Shown here in pieces: positions 11,896-20,320 of a stretch of 58,410 nucleotides of DNA. A program made the position numbers and the translations under genes. Source of the stretch: Patescibacteria group bacterium (GTDB taxonomy: Bacteria > Patescibacteriota > Patescibacteriia > UBA9570); contig JAJRVJ010000015.1 of NCBI GenBank assembly GCA_024277435.1, positions 1 to 58,410 on the forward strand, read 5' to 3'. The notes beneath the pieces are model-generated. The model was not told where the DNA came from. It ran no database searches and saw nothing but the letters and a program-made list of their open reading frames with translations. Position 1 is the stretch's first letter. Every line of letters starts with the position of its first letter.

Positions 11896-12538
11896 CACAG
11901 ATGTAAAGGCTATTATTTTTGATATGGATGGCGTAATCGTAGATAGCGAGCCGCTTTATGATCAGTTATTGCGATATTGGTTACGCGAACACGAAGTAGA
12001 TGTGCCACTCGATTTTTATAGAGAGGTTCGTGGGGGTACTTGGAAGGTGGTATTTGAATATATTCAGAAAAACCTCTTGAAAGATATCGATCCACTAGAA
12101 ACGGCTAATGATATGTCCGATCGGATTGTGGATTACATTATACAAAAAGGGGTGCCACTATATGAGGGTTCAAGATTTGCCATTGAACAGTTAAGTAAGA
12201 AATATACATTAGCGGTTGCATCGAGTTCGCACCGCAATGTGGTAGAGCGGGTATTAGAGCATCATAGATTGCAGGAATATTTTTCTCACGTTACAACATT
12301 TAATGATGTGGTGCATCCTAAGCCACACCCTCAGCCATATGCCATGACCATGGCGGCATTAGGGGTGCAGCCCGAGGAAAGTGTAGTTATTGAAGATTCA
12401 CTAAATGGCACTAAGGCTGGTTTCGATGCCGGCGCATTTGTGTACGCATTACCGGACCATACAGCAGATCGTTCTAAATTTACGTCTATGGCAAAGGTGG
12501 TTCATAGCTTTGATGAGGTGTTAGCTGACCTGTTATAA
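11888..12538 (+). CDS. HAD hydrolase, beta-phosphoglucomutase-like (216 aa)
   Basis: All four HAD motifs are intact: FDMDGVIVDSEP (motif I with DxD), ASSSH (motif II), the Lys of PKPHPQ (motif III) and VIEDSLNG (motif IV). A C1 helical cap follows motif I. This would be an active Mg-dependent phosphatase or phosphomutase acting on a small phosphosugar or nucleotide; the substrate cannot be told from sequence. It overlaps the preceding HAD by 8 bp and is followed closely by maf. Confidence 0.85.
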   Translation: MSDTDVKAIIFDMDGVIVDSEPLYDQLLRYWLREHEVDVPLDFYREVRGGTWKVVFEYIQKNLLKDIDPLETANDMSDRIVDYIIQKGVPLYEGSRFAIEQLSKKYTLAVASSSHRNVVERVLEHHRLQEYFSHVTTFNDVVHPKPHPQPYAMTMAALGVQPEESVVIEDSLNGTKAGFDAGAFVYALPDHTADRSKFTSMAKVVHSFDEVLADLL

Positions 12539-12549
12539 TACAGGTTGTA

Positions 12550-13125
12550 ATGTATTCAATAATTTTAGGATCAACTTCCCCGTATAAAAGGGCTTTATTA
12601 GAAGGCTATAATATTTCATTTACAGTTGAAGATAGTGGTGTTGATGAGAAGCAATTTCATCAAGACACAGTTGAACACACTGTACGTGTATTGGCAGAGA
12701 AAAAAGCTGAGGCAATTATCGAGGGACATAAAAATACAGAAACACTTATTATTACCACAGATGTGGCGGGTGATTTAGACGGTAAATTTTTAGGGAAGCC
12801 TGAATCCTTAGAGCAGGCGCAAGAAATGATCATGAGCTATTCTGGAAAAGAGGTTTTGATTTGGTGTGGCACTACAGTGGTGAATGCGCGTACTAATACA
12901 TTTTATACAGATGTAGCAAAAGCTAGTGTACAGTTTGCAGAATTAAATGAGCAAGATGTAGTGCGTTATGTGCAGGAAAAGAAGCCGATAGACAAAGGTG
13001 GCGCTATTGCGATTGAAGAAATTGAGGAGCGAGGGTTTATTCAGAAAATTACCGGGGAGTATGATGCGATTATTGGTATTTCCATGAAGTTTGTGTTAAA
13101 GATATTGCAAGAATACAATAAATAA
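12550..13125 (+). CDS. Maf-like nucleoside triphosphate pyrophosphatase (191 aa)
   Basis: Maf proteins hydrolyse non-canonical or modified NTPs to NMP. The N-terminal LGSTSPYKRALL corresponds to the family SxSPRR nucleotide-binding motif, although the second Arg is replaced. TTDVAGDLDGKFLGKP matches the DT-V-DG-xLGKP segment, and EYDAIIGISM the C-terminal signature. Length is typical. The gene follows three HAD hydrolases, making a small nucleotide/phosphate house-cleaning operon. Substrate class (dTTP/UTP or m7GTP type) cannot be assigned. Confidence 0.8.
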   Translation: MYSIILGSTSPYKRALLEGYNISFTVEDSGVDEKQFHQDTVEHTVRVLAEKKAEAIIEGHKNTETLIITTDVAGDLDGKFLGKPESLEQAQEMIMSYSGKEVLIWCGTTVVNARTNTFYTDVAKASVQFAELNEQDVVRYVQEKKPIDKGGAIAIEEIEERGFIQKITGEYDAIIGISMKFVLKILQEYNK

Positions 13126-13130
13126 TTACT

Positions 13131-14159
13131 ATGTCACCAGAGCGTCAACAATCTAGAAGGATTCCACAGGAAGGTGAACGTGAAAAAGAGTTGGGGCATC
13201 GTGATGTGTTGCAGGCATTTAATCGTGTTGGATATGAGCTGGGCTGGGAAATTAAGCGTTTGTTGTTAGAGGAAGATGGGGTATTTGATAATCGCAAAGG
13301 ATCTGGCTACACACAGGTAACATATCATTTATTACACGGTAGGTGGGACGCAAATACGCTATTTGATAGTGCTGTATATGAACGATTACTAGATCAACGA
13401 GAAGCAGATGGACTTAGGAAGGAGGCACGAGATTATGTGGAGGTGGATAAATTGAAACAGGCCGCAGCCATGCTAGGGCGGCCAGAGAGTAAGATGGTCG
13501 CTGATTTAATTGTTCAGAAATTTGAACCTTATGAGCCAACACCAGAGGATGTTGTGCTGAGAACTCCCAATGAGGCAGGTGTATCGAGTTATGATATGCC
13601 GCGGGTTGGATCTTGCACTTCAGCGGAACTGTATTATTTGGAATTTGTAAATAGCCCAGGTACATATCAATGGAGAAATGGTGATTCTGGAATGATGAAT
13701 GTTATAACCGATGCTAGTGGAGAGCCTATACTGCTAGAAAAAGAAGGTCTGGGGGACCCGTATTCTTGCATCACATTACGTGAAGTAGTTTGGGAGAGGT
13801 TTCTACTACCACCAGTAACACTAATGGCAGTTAAGTATCCAAAAGAAGCTACTAGTCAGGAACGAATAAATTTGGCACACGAAAAGCCATACTCCACAGA
13901 GATTGCATTAGATAGTTGTGTGTTTGTTCCTTTAAGGATTACGACGTTAGCAATTGCACCTGATCAACGAAAACGCGCATTTGGTCAGCATATAGATTTT
14001 CAGAAAAGAAATGGATTTCCAGATTTCGATACAATGCCTTTAGATGAGCTGGTTGAGCGTGCGAATGAAATGTTATTACCTGAACTTGAGCCATTGCAAT
14101 GGCCTAATGAAGCAGTAGGGGTTGCTAAGGAGGAAGGTCCTGAAGGTGACTTATGGTAA
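13131..14159 (+). CDS. Unknown soluble protein (342 aa)
   Basis: I do not recognise a family. The protein is soluble, with a charged N-terminus (RQQSRRIPQEGEREKE), helical segments to about residue 130 and a mixed second half (residues 150-290). No transmembrane segment, signal peptide or nucleotide-binding motif is seen. It starts 5 bp after maf and ends 4 bp before the histidine phosphatase gene, so it belongs to the same operon and may act on related metabolites. Confidence 0.65.
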   Translation: MSPERQQSRRIPQEGEREKELGHRDVLQAFNRVGYELGWEIKRLLLEEDGVFDNRKGSGYTQVTYHLLHGRWDANTLFDSAVYERLLDQREADGLRKEARDYVEVDKLKQAAAMLGRPESKMVADLIVQKFEPYEPTPEDVVLRTPNEAGVSSYDMPRVGSCTSAELYYLEFVNSPGTYQWRNGDSGMMNVITDASGEPILLEKEGLGDPYSCITLREVVWERFLLPPVTLMAVKYPKEATSQERINLAHEKPYSTEIALDSCVFVPLRITTLAIAPDQRKRAFGQHIDFQKRNGFPDFDTMPLDELVERANEMLLPELEPLQWPNEAVGVAKEEGPEGDLW

Positions 14160-14163
14160 TTAT

Positions 14164-14772
14164 ATGAAATTAATATTAGCGCGGCACGGACAAACAGATT
14201 GGAATGCAGATAAGCGACTGCAAGGCAATATTGATATTCCTCTAAATACACAAGGTTTAGAGCAGGCACAAAAACTCGCGGATTATTTTAGTGGCACGTC
14301 TATTGATGCGTTATATACAAGTAAGCTGCAGCGGGCTATTCAAACAGCAGAGCGCATTGCCACAGATCTCGACTTGCAACTCATTAAAGATGCTCGTCTT
14401 AATGAGTTTGATTGGGGTGTATTCAAGGGTGTGCCGGCAGCAGAGCGTGATGCGCATCCAGAACTTGGTCCGCAATGGCAGCGCGTGCGTGATGACATTC
14501 GTGCCGCCACAGAACATAAAGGAGAGATGTTTAATGATTTTGAACGCCGTGTACAGGATGTATTCGACGATATTATTTCAGCTCATGAGTCTGGAGAAAC
14601 AATTTTGATTGTGTCTCACGGATTTGTAAAACGTGTATTAGTTGCACATGCTATGAATCAACCGTATGAATCCATGGCAAATAAATATTGGCATAATGCT
14701 TCGTATAGTATTTTAACCAAAAGCACAGGCTCATTTGAACCTGTGCAATTGAATCAGACTGATCATCTATAG
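14164..14772 (+). CDS. Histidine phosphatase family protein (202 aa)
   Basis: The RHG catalytic motif (ARHGQTDWN, residues 7-15) carries the His that is phosphorylated; the second core His is in VSHGFVKR, and the acidic residue in NEFDWG. This branch (phosphoglycerate-mutase-like) includes broad phosphatases and cobalamin/nucleotide phosphatases. The start at 14164 is preferred over a more upstream in-frame codon because it opens directly with the beta-strand MKLILARHG. Last gene of the 10.8-14.8 kb operon, stopping 4 bp before the tRNA on the other strand. Confidence 0.85.
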   Translation: MKLILARHGQTDWNADKRLQGNIDIPLNTQGLEQAQKLADYFSGTSIDALYTSKLQRAIQTAERIATDLDLQLIKDARLNEFDWGVFKGVPAAERDAHPELGPQWQRVRDDIRAATEHKGEMFNDFERRVQDVFDDIISAHESGETILIVSHGFVKRVLVAHAMNQPYESMANKYWHNASYSILTKSTGSFEPVQLNQTDHL

Positions 14773-14776
14773 AATG

Positions 14777-14858
14777 TGCCGACGGAGAGACTCGAACTCT
14801 CACGGGTTGCCCCACTTGGTCCTAAACCAAGCGTGTCTACCAATTCCACCACGTCGGC
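14777..14858 (-). tRNA. tRNA-Leu (anticodon UAG)
   Basis: On the minus strand the sequence begins GCCGACGTGGTGGAATTGG and ends with the TTCGAGTCT T-loop and acceptor strand CGTCGGC plus A73. The anticodon arm is CTTGG-TTTAGGA-CCAAG, reading UAG (Leu, CUN). The long variable arm expected of type II tRNAs is present. CCA is not encoded. It lies antisense just beyond the histidine phosphatase gene. Confidence 0.93.
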
Positions 14859-14941
14859 GTATTACTTAAAGAGCGACTTATAAAATACTAAATAGCCGCA
14901 ACGTTGTCAATTCTTATGCAATCCGGCATACTATATATTAT

Positions 14942-15655
14942 ATGCAATTTCGATTATTATTTCTATCGGGAATTATTCTCTTAGCGGGTTGTACTAATGT
15001 TATTGATAATGGTAATGCTACAAGCATTGATAGCTCAAGCGATATCCCAGAGTGGTATTGGGCAGAATATTATATGACAGAATGCAATGGCGTGCCTTGG
15101 GTGGGTGAAACTGATGAAGAAATGATTCAGTATTATCAAGGACAATACGACATTGCTATTCAAGATGTGGTATCGATAGATAGTGATGATTTTGTGGCAA
15201 CTTGCGAGGCGTGTGGCTGTACAACGGGTGAGGTTGTACGAGTACAAGTAAGCCTGGAAGATCGTAAGAAATTATTGGATTTAGGATTTAGTGTAGAAGG
15301 TGATTATAAAAACCCTGCAACAGAGAAGAATAGTGATGATCAGGATGATGAAATAGATAATAATAATGAGGACGTAGTTATTGAAGAGACGGGTGATATA
15401 GTAGAAGAGTATTCACCAGAAGAACTAGTGGCAATAGAGGATGATATTATTCTTGAAGATATTGCAGCGAACGTGCAACTTGCGCTTAAAAAATATTATG
15501 AAACGAATCATAGTTATCCAGATACTCTAGAAGAGCTAGAAATGATTGTATATGATTTAGAACGTTTTACGTACACGCCAATTGGTACTACACCAGCTAA
15601 GTATTACGATCTTGTTGTAGCATACTCTACAGGGAGAGTTACGTTGAACCCCTAA
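14942..15655 (+). CDS. Lipoprotein with pseudopilin-like C-terminus (237 aa)
   Basis: An N-terminal signal with lipobox LLAGC (Cys16) predicts a lipid-anchored surface protein. The middle part has Cys pairs (CEACGC) and the C-terminal 65 residues (LKKYYETNHSYPDTLEELE and on) resemble the globular end of type II pseudopilins, where YP and LEEL are typical. A strongly acidic linker (about residues 125-165) joins the parts. It could be an accessory of a type IV pilus-like system, but no pilus genes are nearby. It ends before a strong terminator at 15677. Confidence 0.65.
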   Translation: MQFRLLFLSGIILLAGCTNVIDNGNATSIDSSSDIPEWYWAEYYMTECNGVPWVGETDEEMIQYYQGQYDIAIQDVVSIDSDDFVATCEACGCTTGEVVRVQVSLEDRKKLLDLGFSVEGDYKNPATEKNSDDQDDEIDNNNEDVVIEETGDIVEEYSPEELVAIEDDIILEDIAANVQLALKKYYETNHSYPDTLEELEMIVYDLERFTYTPIGTTPAKYYDLVVAYSTGRVTLNP

Positions 15656-15676
15656 GGATATATTGAATAATAATAG

Positions 15677-15704
15677 AACGTGGCTAATATTAGCCACGTT
15701 TTTT
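15677..15704 (+). terminator. Intrinsic terminator after the lipoprotein gene
   Basis: A perfect 24-bp palindrome with arm AACGTGGCTAAT is followed by TTTT. Its core is the palindrome GCTAATATTAGC that also occurs at 663 and 46033. Confidence 0.85.
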
Positions 15705-16000
15705 AGTTGTACACTTTTTATCTATCGAAAGGATCACGGCTCAGTTATATACTTAAGGGGTATCTATTTTATATATAGAACACTAATACTTATCCACTAT
15801 TCGTTTATGAACAAAGTTCACTAAAAGAGAGATGATTAATTTTGTACCTATATGGTGCACTCATAGCTTTACAAACTTATGAACACATTTGGTCTACAAA
15901 TACAATTGTACTAGAGATATACTTATGTATTCTTTAGAAAAATGTTCTGAAGAATTAGTAATATACTTTATTAATCTAAATGAACAACCAATGAGGTGAG
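15705..16000. other. AT-rich stretch with no recognised gene
   Basis: No ORF with coding character, tRNA or rRNA is seen. Several TA-rich hexamers could be promoters, but none has a convincing -35 partner. It leads into the hairpin-rich segment that follows. Confidence 0.4.
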
Positions 16001-16009
16001 ATAATTAAG

Positions 16010-16180
16010 AAGTTCAATTTTCTGAACGGGCATTTACGAAGACCATATAATATTTATTCGGTCTATCTATATGCCCACTCAGAGTGTTGAACACTCATTC
16101 ATAATTGCGTCGAGAAATTGCTGAGGCCCAATTTTTAGTTGGCTCATCACGATTTCTCAACGCAGCCGTGAATAATTAAC
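16010..16180 (+). ncRNA. Hairpin-rich segment, candidate structured RNA
   Basis: Consecutive inverted repeats fill this stretch: GTTCA/TGAAC (about 16012-16026), GGGCAT/ATGCCC enclosing AGACC/GGTCT (about 16028-16076), GAGTGTT-GAACACTC (16082-16096), and a long stem starting TGCGTCGAGAAATT and closing GATTTCTCAACGCA with partial pairing inside. No reading frame is maintained. I cannot match it to 6S, tmRNA, RNase P or SRP RNA. The strand is not certain. Confidence 0.4.
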
Positions 16181-16269
16181 CAAAATAATTTATGCATCCA
16201 ATGGTAGTGGACATGATTGTCCAATAAATATCATTATATGGGCCATCCTGTGTAGACTCTTATAAGCAA

Positions 16270-16509
16270 GGCCTTATTGTAATATCTCCAAACAGGAAAA
16301 AGGAGGTGTACATCAGCAATTTTGCTTTTGTACATCTTGCTCTTTCTTGTTTTTTTGTTCTTTTCAATCAAATCCTACTCAATGTTCGCACCTGCGTGTG
16401 AGTTACGAATTCTTTCGTGATTTACTCGCAGGTGTGGATGGGCCACACTCTGCAACATCAGCCAATGACAGGGATAATTTCATACCCCATAAGGCTAGTG
16501 GAGAGCGAT
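16270..16509 (+). promoter_or_regulatory. Structured leader of cassette B
   Basis: It contains AAAAAGGAGGTG (about 16297-16308), a hairpin built on AGCAA/TTGCT flanked by GTAC repeats with a following T-rich run, a long hairpin CACCTGC-GAGT-ACGAA against TTCGT-ACTC-GCAGGTG (16389-16434), and GTGTGG/CCACAC. Composition shifts from AT- to GC-rich at about 16430. An in-frame extension of gene B reaches back to 16417 but crosses the hairpin. Confidence 0.45.
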
Positions 16510-16722
16510 ATGTCTAAGGGCGTTCAGATTGATGTCGTGCAGGAGCAGGCTCCTTGCATCGTTAGTATCACCGGACCCAAGAGGGTGCAGTGTGCGCAGG
16601 AGATCGAGGCCATGAGCGCAGTACGGCACTCTCGGGTCGTGGAGGTTCGCTACGACGATGAGGCTATAACCGTAGTTGTATACGGTACACCTTGGTCGGA
16701 GGTTCAGGGCTGGTACAAGTAG
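16510..16722 (+). CDS. GC-rich orphan small protein (70 aa), cassette B
   Basis: I do not recognise this protein. The ATG at 16510 is chosen because GGAG lies six bases upstream, a ribosome binding site of a kind host genes here lack. The product MSKGVQIDVVQEQAPCIVSI... looks like a small alpha/beta fold with alternating hydrophobic strands (CIVSITG, VVEVRYD, ITVVVYG) and no membrane segment. Codon use is GC-rich, unlike the flanks. An imperfect long hairpin (GGGAGGGGT against ACCCCTCC, about 16750-16822) lies downstream. Foreign origin or a special expression class is inferred. Confidence 0.55.
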   Translation: MSKGVQIDVVQEQAPCIVSITGPKRVQCAQEIEAMSAVRHSRVVEVRYDDEAITVVVYGTPWSEVQGWYK

Positions 16723-16734
16723 AGCCTGAGGTTC

Positions 16735-16825
16735 TTTTAGGGTAGGAAACGGGAGGGGTGTCATAATGTCGCAGATCTAGGCAGCGCTTGCCTGATGATC
16801 GCCATTTACCCCTCCTGTCCTAACC
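16735..16825 (+). terminator. Imperfect long hairpin downstream of cassette B
   Basis: GGGTAGGA..GGGAGGGGT pairs imperfectly with ACCCCTCCTGTCCTAACC, enclosing a smaller hairpin AGGCA/TGCCT. No T-run follows, so termination is not proven; it may be a boundary element of the GC-rich unit. Confidence 0.35.
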
Positions 16826-16956
16826 ATTGTTCGTAAAGTAATTTGTGGATAGTGATTAAGGATTTGACGAAAGGAATTTTTCGTGATACTCTATCTCTAG
16901 ATTGAGTGTCCATAAGGGCACTTTTTGTTTTATGCCGTTCATGTGGTATCAAAATT

Positions 16957-18957
16957 ATGAAACACAAATTTATTCTTGTTATAGGCGTCTTAGTGCTATG
17001 GTTTTCTGTGGTGTCATTTTCTTCACCTACATATGCATGTGAAACGGAAGATGATACCGATGCTCCTACTGAAGAACCAGAGGAGGATATTGAGTATTCT
17101 AACGATATTATTATTACAGAGTTACTACCTAATCCAAGTGGCACAGAATCTACCGACGAATTTATTGAGCTCTATAACGATTCAGGAGAGACGGTTGATT
17201 TAGCTGGATGGCTATTATCGGATGCTACAACGAAGATGCATACATTGGATGGAAGCATTGGAGCTGGTCAGTATATGGTTGTGTATCGTGAGGTATCAAG
17301 TATTGCGTTAAATAATAGTGGTGATATTGTTGAGTTGTATAATCCAAATGAAGAGCTTGTTGATGAAATAGAATATATTAGTAGTGTAGCAGATGATGAA
17401 TCATATTCTTTAGAGAATGATGAGTGGTATTGGACTATGGATGCTACTCCTGGTCGCAGTAATAATATTATAAATGATGATCAAGAGGATGGTGAAGAGA
17501 GTGATTTAGGTGATGAAGAAAATAGTGAAGACGAAGAGGTTAGTGATAGTGATGAAGAATCTTCTGAGGAAACAGAAGATGAAATGTTGGGTTATGAATA
17601 TTCTACAGATATTATTCTTTCAGAATTATTGCCCGACCCAGAAGGGTCTGACGCTACTGATGAATGGATCGAACTTACGAATACAGGCAGTTCTTCCATT
17701 GATTTGTATGGTTGGCAAATTGGTGACCCTTCTAAAACATATACCATTCAAGAATCCACTATATTAGCTGGCGGAGAGTATCGCACATTCATGGTTACAG
17801 AAACTAGCGTTTCGTTGAATAATAGTGGCGATACTATATGGTTGTATGATCCAGCCGGCGACGTAATGGATGATGTGACGTATGAGGATGGCGAAACTGG
17901 CGCTTCGTATGCGTGGAGTGGATCGGTTTGGGATTGGACAAGTGAGCCTACTCCAGATGAGAGCAATACATTTTCTGGAATGGAGTCTACCCCGGAAGTT
18001 AGCGATAGCTCTACTTCATCACGAACTGTTCAGGATGCTAGTGAAGTAGGAGATAGTGATGAAGAGATAAGCGGCGTGATATCGATTGCCGCTGCTAAAC
18101 AATTACCAAAGGGCGAAGAGGTTATTGCTGCCGGTATCGTAAATGTATTACCAGGCGTATTTGGTTCACAATACTTTTATATACAAGATGATACATCTGG
18201 CGTACAAATATACTCATCCAAAAAAGATTTTCCAGATTTGGTAGTTGGTGATTATGTACAGGTAACGGGAAAAGTATCTGAAGCAAATGGTGAAAAGAAA
18301 ATTAATATCAGCGTGAGTAGTGATATTGTCGTTCAAGAAGTTGAACAGGAGGTTGTTATTCAAGAATTAAAAGAGTACGATGAGGTCTTATTAGGTAGTA
18401 TGATAACGACCAGCGGAGAAGTTGAGGAGAAATCTGGTAGCTCGTTAATATTCGATACAGAATGGGTGGTGTATATTAAGCGTGGTACAGAGATGAGTAT
18501 GAAGGAATTTTCGGAGGGGGATCATTTGCAGGTGCAAGGGATATTAACTGCTACCAATGATGGTATACGAATATTCCCACGATCGGAAGGTGATATCACA
18601 TCTATCACAGCAGAGGTTTCTGAAGCGAATTCAGCGCAAAGCGCTATTGAGCGCAGCGGAATAGTAAAGGCCGCGAACGCTCAATCGGACGCTACTATTG
18701 ATGTGACTGATAATGTAGTAGCCGGCATCCCAAGTTGGATGTGGTTATTAATAGGCGGTGGAGCGTTGGTTGGCCTTATTCTTCTGAGTCGGTCTGAGAA
18801 GCTAAGTAGTCATGTACGTAATTTTGTCGCTCGGTGGGTACGTGGTCTGGCAGCTCGATTTGACCAGCCGGCTGATTTAGGAAAAAATACCAAGGACTCA
18901 AAAATCCCGATCCCACGTCATGTACAATATCACGAGAATGAAACGTATTTCGGATAA
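16957..18957 (+). CDS. Lamin-tail domain surface protein with C-terminal anchor (666 aa)
   Basis: From the ATG at 16957: signal peptide (VLVLWFSVVSFSSPTYA), then a first lamin-tail (LTD) domain (IIITELLPNPSG.., DEFIELYNDSGE, DLAGWLLSD), a very acidic E/S/D linker, a second LTD (IILSELLPDPEG, DEWIELTNTG), and an OB-fold-like domain (EVIAAGIVNVLPG, FYIQDDTSGVQIYS, VVGDYVQVTGKVSE), as found beside extracellular nucleases. A membrane helix (WMWLLIGGGALVGLILL) and a basic tail follow. No nuclease domain is present. It probably binds DNA or another ligand at the surface (inference). Its last 182 bp overlap the convergent methyltransferase gene. Confidence 0.8.
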   Translation: MKHKFILVIGVLVLWFSVVSFSSPTYACETEDDTDAPTEEPEEDIEYSNDIIITELLPNPSGTESTDEFIELYNDSGETVDLAGWLLSDATTKMHTLDGSIGAGQYMVVYREVSSIALNNSGDIVELYNPNEELVDEIEYISSVADDESYSLENDEWYWTMDATPGRSNNIINDDQEDGEESDLGDEENSEDEEVSDSDEESSEETEDEMLGYEYSTDIILSELLPDPEGSDATDEWIELTNTGSSSIDLYGWQIGDPSKTYTIQESTILAGGEYRTFMVTETSVSLNNSGDTIWLYDPAGDVMDDVTYEDGETGASYAWSGSVWDWTSEPTPDESNTFSGMESTPEVSDSSTSSRTVQDASEVGDSDEEISGVISIAAAKQLPKGEEVIAAGIVNVLPGVFGSQYFYIQDDTSGVQIYSSKKDFPDLVVGDYVQVTGKVSEANGEKKINISVSSDIVVQEVEQEVVIQELKEYDEVLLGSMITTSGEVEEKSGSSLIFDTEWVVYIKRGTEMSMKEFSEGDHLQVQGILTATNDGIRIFPRSEGDITSITAEVSEANSAQSAIERSGIVKAANAQSDATIDVTDNVVAGIPSWMWLLIGGGALVGLILLSRSEKLSSHVRNFVARWVRGLAARFDQPADLGKNTKDSKIPIPRHVQYHENETYFG

Positions 18958-19684
18958 GTGATTCTAAATCTTCTTTATGTAAAATAGTGTGCTCTAATTC
19001 TTCACCAACTACTCGTAATTGATCGCGTTCTCGTACAGACAATAAACCACTCTCTACATATTCATCAAGTTTCTGCTTGAACTCATTTAGATACGTTTTA
19101 CGTGTTGTTACATCGATTGAAGCAAAGGCATGATTGTAGAGGCGTAATCCGAAAAAGAGATCAAACACATTATATTGACCAGCACGATATTCATGCACGT
19201 GCACCGACGGATCATAGCGTGGCCGGTTATGAATTACGGCTGCCTCACGCAATAAGAGGTGGCCAGTTGGCTTAAGCATGCGATGTAAATTATCCAGTAG
19301 TGTTTTTTGATCATCCTTACTCAGCGCAGTAAGTACACCATCTCCTAGAATGGCATCAAATGTATTATCTGGAAAATCTAATTTCATCCAGTCGTTAATA
19401 ACGATAGTTTCATTGGGATGATATTTGAAATGCATCATTTCAGATTTTTCATGCATGGCATCTTCATTATGGTCAACAGTTGTAAGTATATGATCATTTT
19501 CCAAAACAATATCTCGTAGCTCTGGGGTGGCGCCTAATACGAGCGCATGAATACTTTCGGCACCCTCAATCATTCGACTATATAGCTGGTTGAATTTTTC
19601 TAAGGTTAATTCTGATGCAGCAGGAACATCCACTTTTCCAAAGCGTTTAGTTTGCTGTAACTTACTTTTTCCTTTATCAAACAT
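18776..19684 (-). CDS. SAM-dependent methyltransferase-like protein (302 aa)
   Basis: The start at 19684 is set by TATACT six bases upstream; longer upstream reading is spurious because it crosses the divergent gene. A class I methyltransferase fold is read from ALVLGATPELRDIVL (motif I, GxTPEL variant), TVDHNEDAM (acidic end of strand 2), NDWMKLDFPDNTFDAILGDG (motif II/IV) and LHRMLKPTGHLLLRE (motif post-II). The C-terminal 130 residues are helical. Target is unknown. The 3' end runs 182 bp antisense into the lamin-tail gene, and its last residues (SGFLSPWYFFLNQP) look genuine. Confidence 0.75.
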   Translation of the reverse strand: MFDKGKSKLQQTKRFGKVDVPAASELTLEKFNQLYSRMIEGAESIHALVLGATPELRDIVLENDHILTTVDHNEDAMHEKSEMMHFKYHPNETIVINDWMKLDFPDNTFDAILGDGVLTALSKDDQKTLLDNLHRMLKPTGHLLLREAAVIHNRPRYDPSVHVHEYRAGQYNVFDLFFGLRLYNHAFASIDVTTRKTYLNEFKQKLDEYVESGLLSVRERDQLRVVGEELEHTILHKEDLESLIRNTFHSRDIVHDVGSGFLSPWYFFLNQPAGQIELPDHVPTERQNYVHDYLASQTDSEE

Positions 19685-19739
19685 ACCGTAAGTATACTCA
19701 GTGTGCAGCTCTTTTGCAATCTGATATACTATATGTATT

Positions 19740-20243
19740 ATGTCTATTAAACTATTGATTACAGGAGGAACCTTTGATAAGGAGTATAATGAGCTAAATG
19801 GGTTGTTGTATTTTAAAAATACACACGTGCCTGAAATGCTCACCATGGCCCGTAGCCAGCTGGACGTTGAAGTTAAAACGTTAATGATGGTGGATAGCTT
19901 AGAAATAACAGAGGTGCAACGGGCATTAATTGTTTCTGAGTGCGCAAAAGCTGAACAAGATAAGATAGTTATTACCCACGGTACTGATACAATGACAATA
20001 ACAGCTAAACGTATTGCGGAAGTTGTTAAGGATAAAACTATCGTTCTCACTGGAGCGATGATGCCGTTTAAATTTGGCTCTTCTGATGGGTTGTTTAATA
20101 TGGGGTCCGCTCTGGCATTTGTGCAGATTTTGGAGCCAGGGGTGTATATAGCCATGAATGGAAAATATTTTCATTGGGAGAATGTAGAAAAAAATCGTAT
20201 GTACGGACGATTTGAGGGGAAGTCGAGCGATAGTAGTAATTGA
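19740..20243 (+). CDS. Asparaginase N-domain-only protein (167 aa)
   Basis: This corresponds only to the N-terminal catalytic domain of L-asparaginases. The first nucleophile motif is ITGGTFDKEY and the second THGTDTMTITA, both intact, and VLTGAMMPFKFGSSDGL follows. The C-terminal domain that helps form the dimer active site is missing; free-standing proteins of this size are common in bacteria and may act on small amides. TATACT is nine bases before the ATG, divergent from the methyltransferase gene 55 bp away. Compare the full-length paralogue at 40967-41977. Confidence 0.8.
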   Translation: MSIKLLITGGTFDKEYNELNGLLYFKNTHVPEMLTMARSQLDVEVKTLMMVDSLEITEVQRALIVSECAKAEQDKIVITHGTDTMTITAKRIAEVVKDKTIVLTGAMMPFKFGSSDGLFNMGSALAFVQILEPGVYIAMNGKYFHWENVEKNRMYGRFEGKSSDSSN

Positions 20244-20268
20244 CAAACGGCCGTTTTTTTGCTACACT
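20240..20268 (+). promoter_or_regulatory. Strong promoter of the 37-codon gene
   Basis: TTGACA (20240-20245), a 17-bp spacer and TACACT (20263-20268) form one of the best promoters in the window. It overlaps the stop of the asparaginase-domain gene and predicts a transcript of about 170 nt ending at the terminator near 20447. Confidence 0.75.
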
Positions 20269-20320
20269 TGTATTATCAATTGCAGAATTATTTGCAATAA
20301 AAAAATAAAAATAAAAAAAT

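Noticed and set aside
15705-16509. tmRNA, RNase P RNA, SRP RNA or 6S RNA in the gene-free stretch
   Set aside because: No consensus core of these RNAs could be found by eye; only unnamed hairpins are present.
16735-16825. Integron attC-like site beside cassette B
   Set aside because: The hairpin lacks paired RYYYAAC/GTTRRRY core sites, and no integrase gene is present.
19685-20155. Long N-terminal extension of the methyltransferase
   Set aside because: It is antisense to the asparaginase-domain gene, and a -10 box six bases before 19684 marks the true start.
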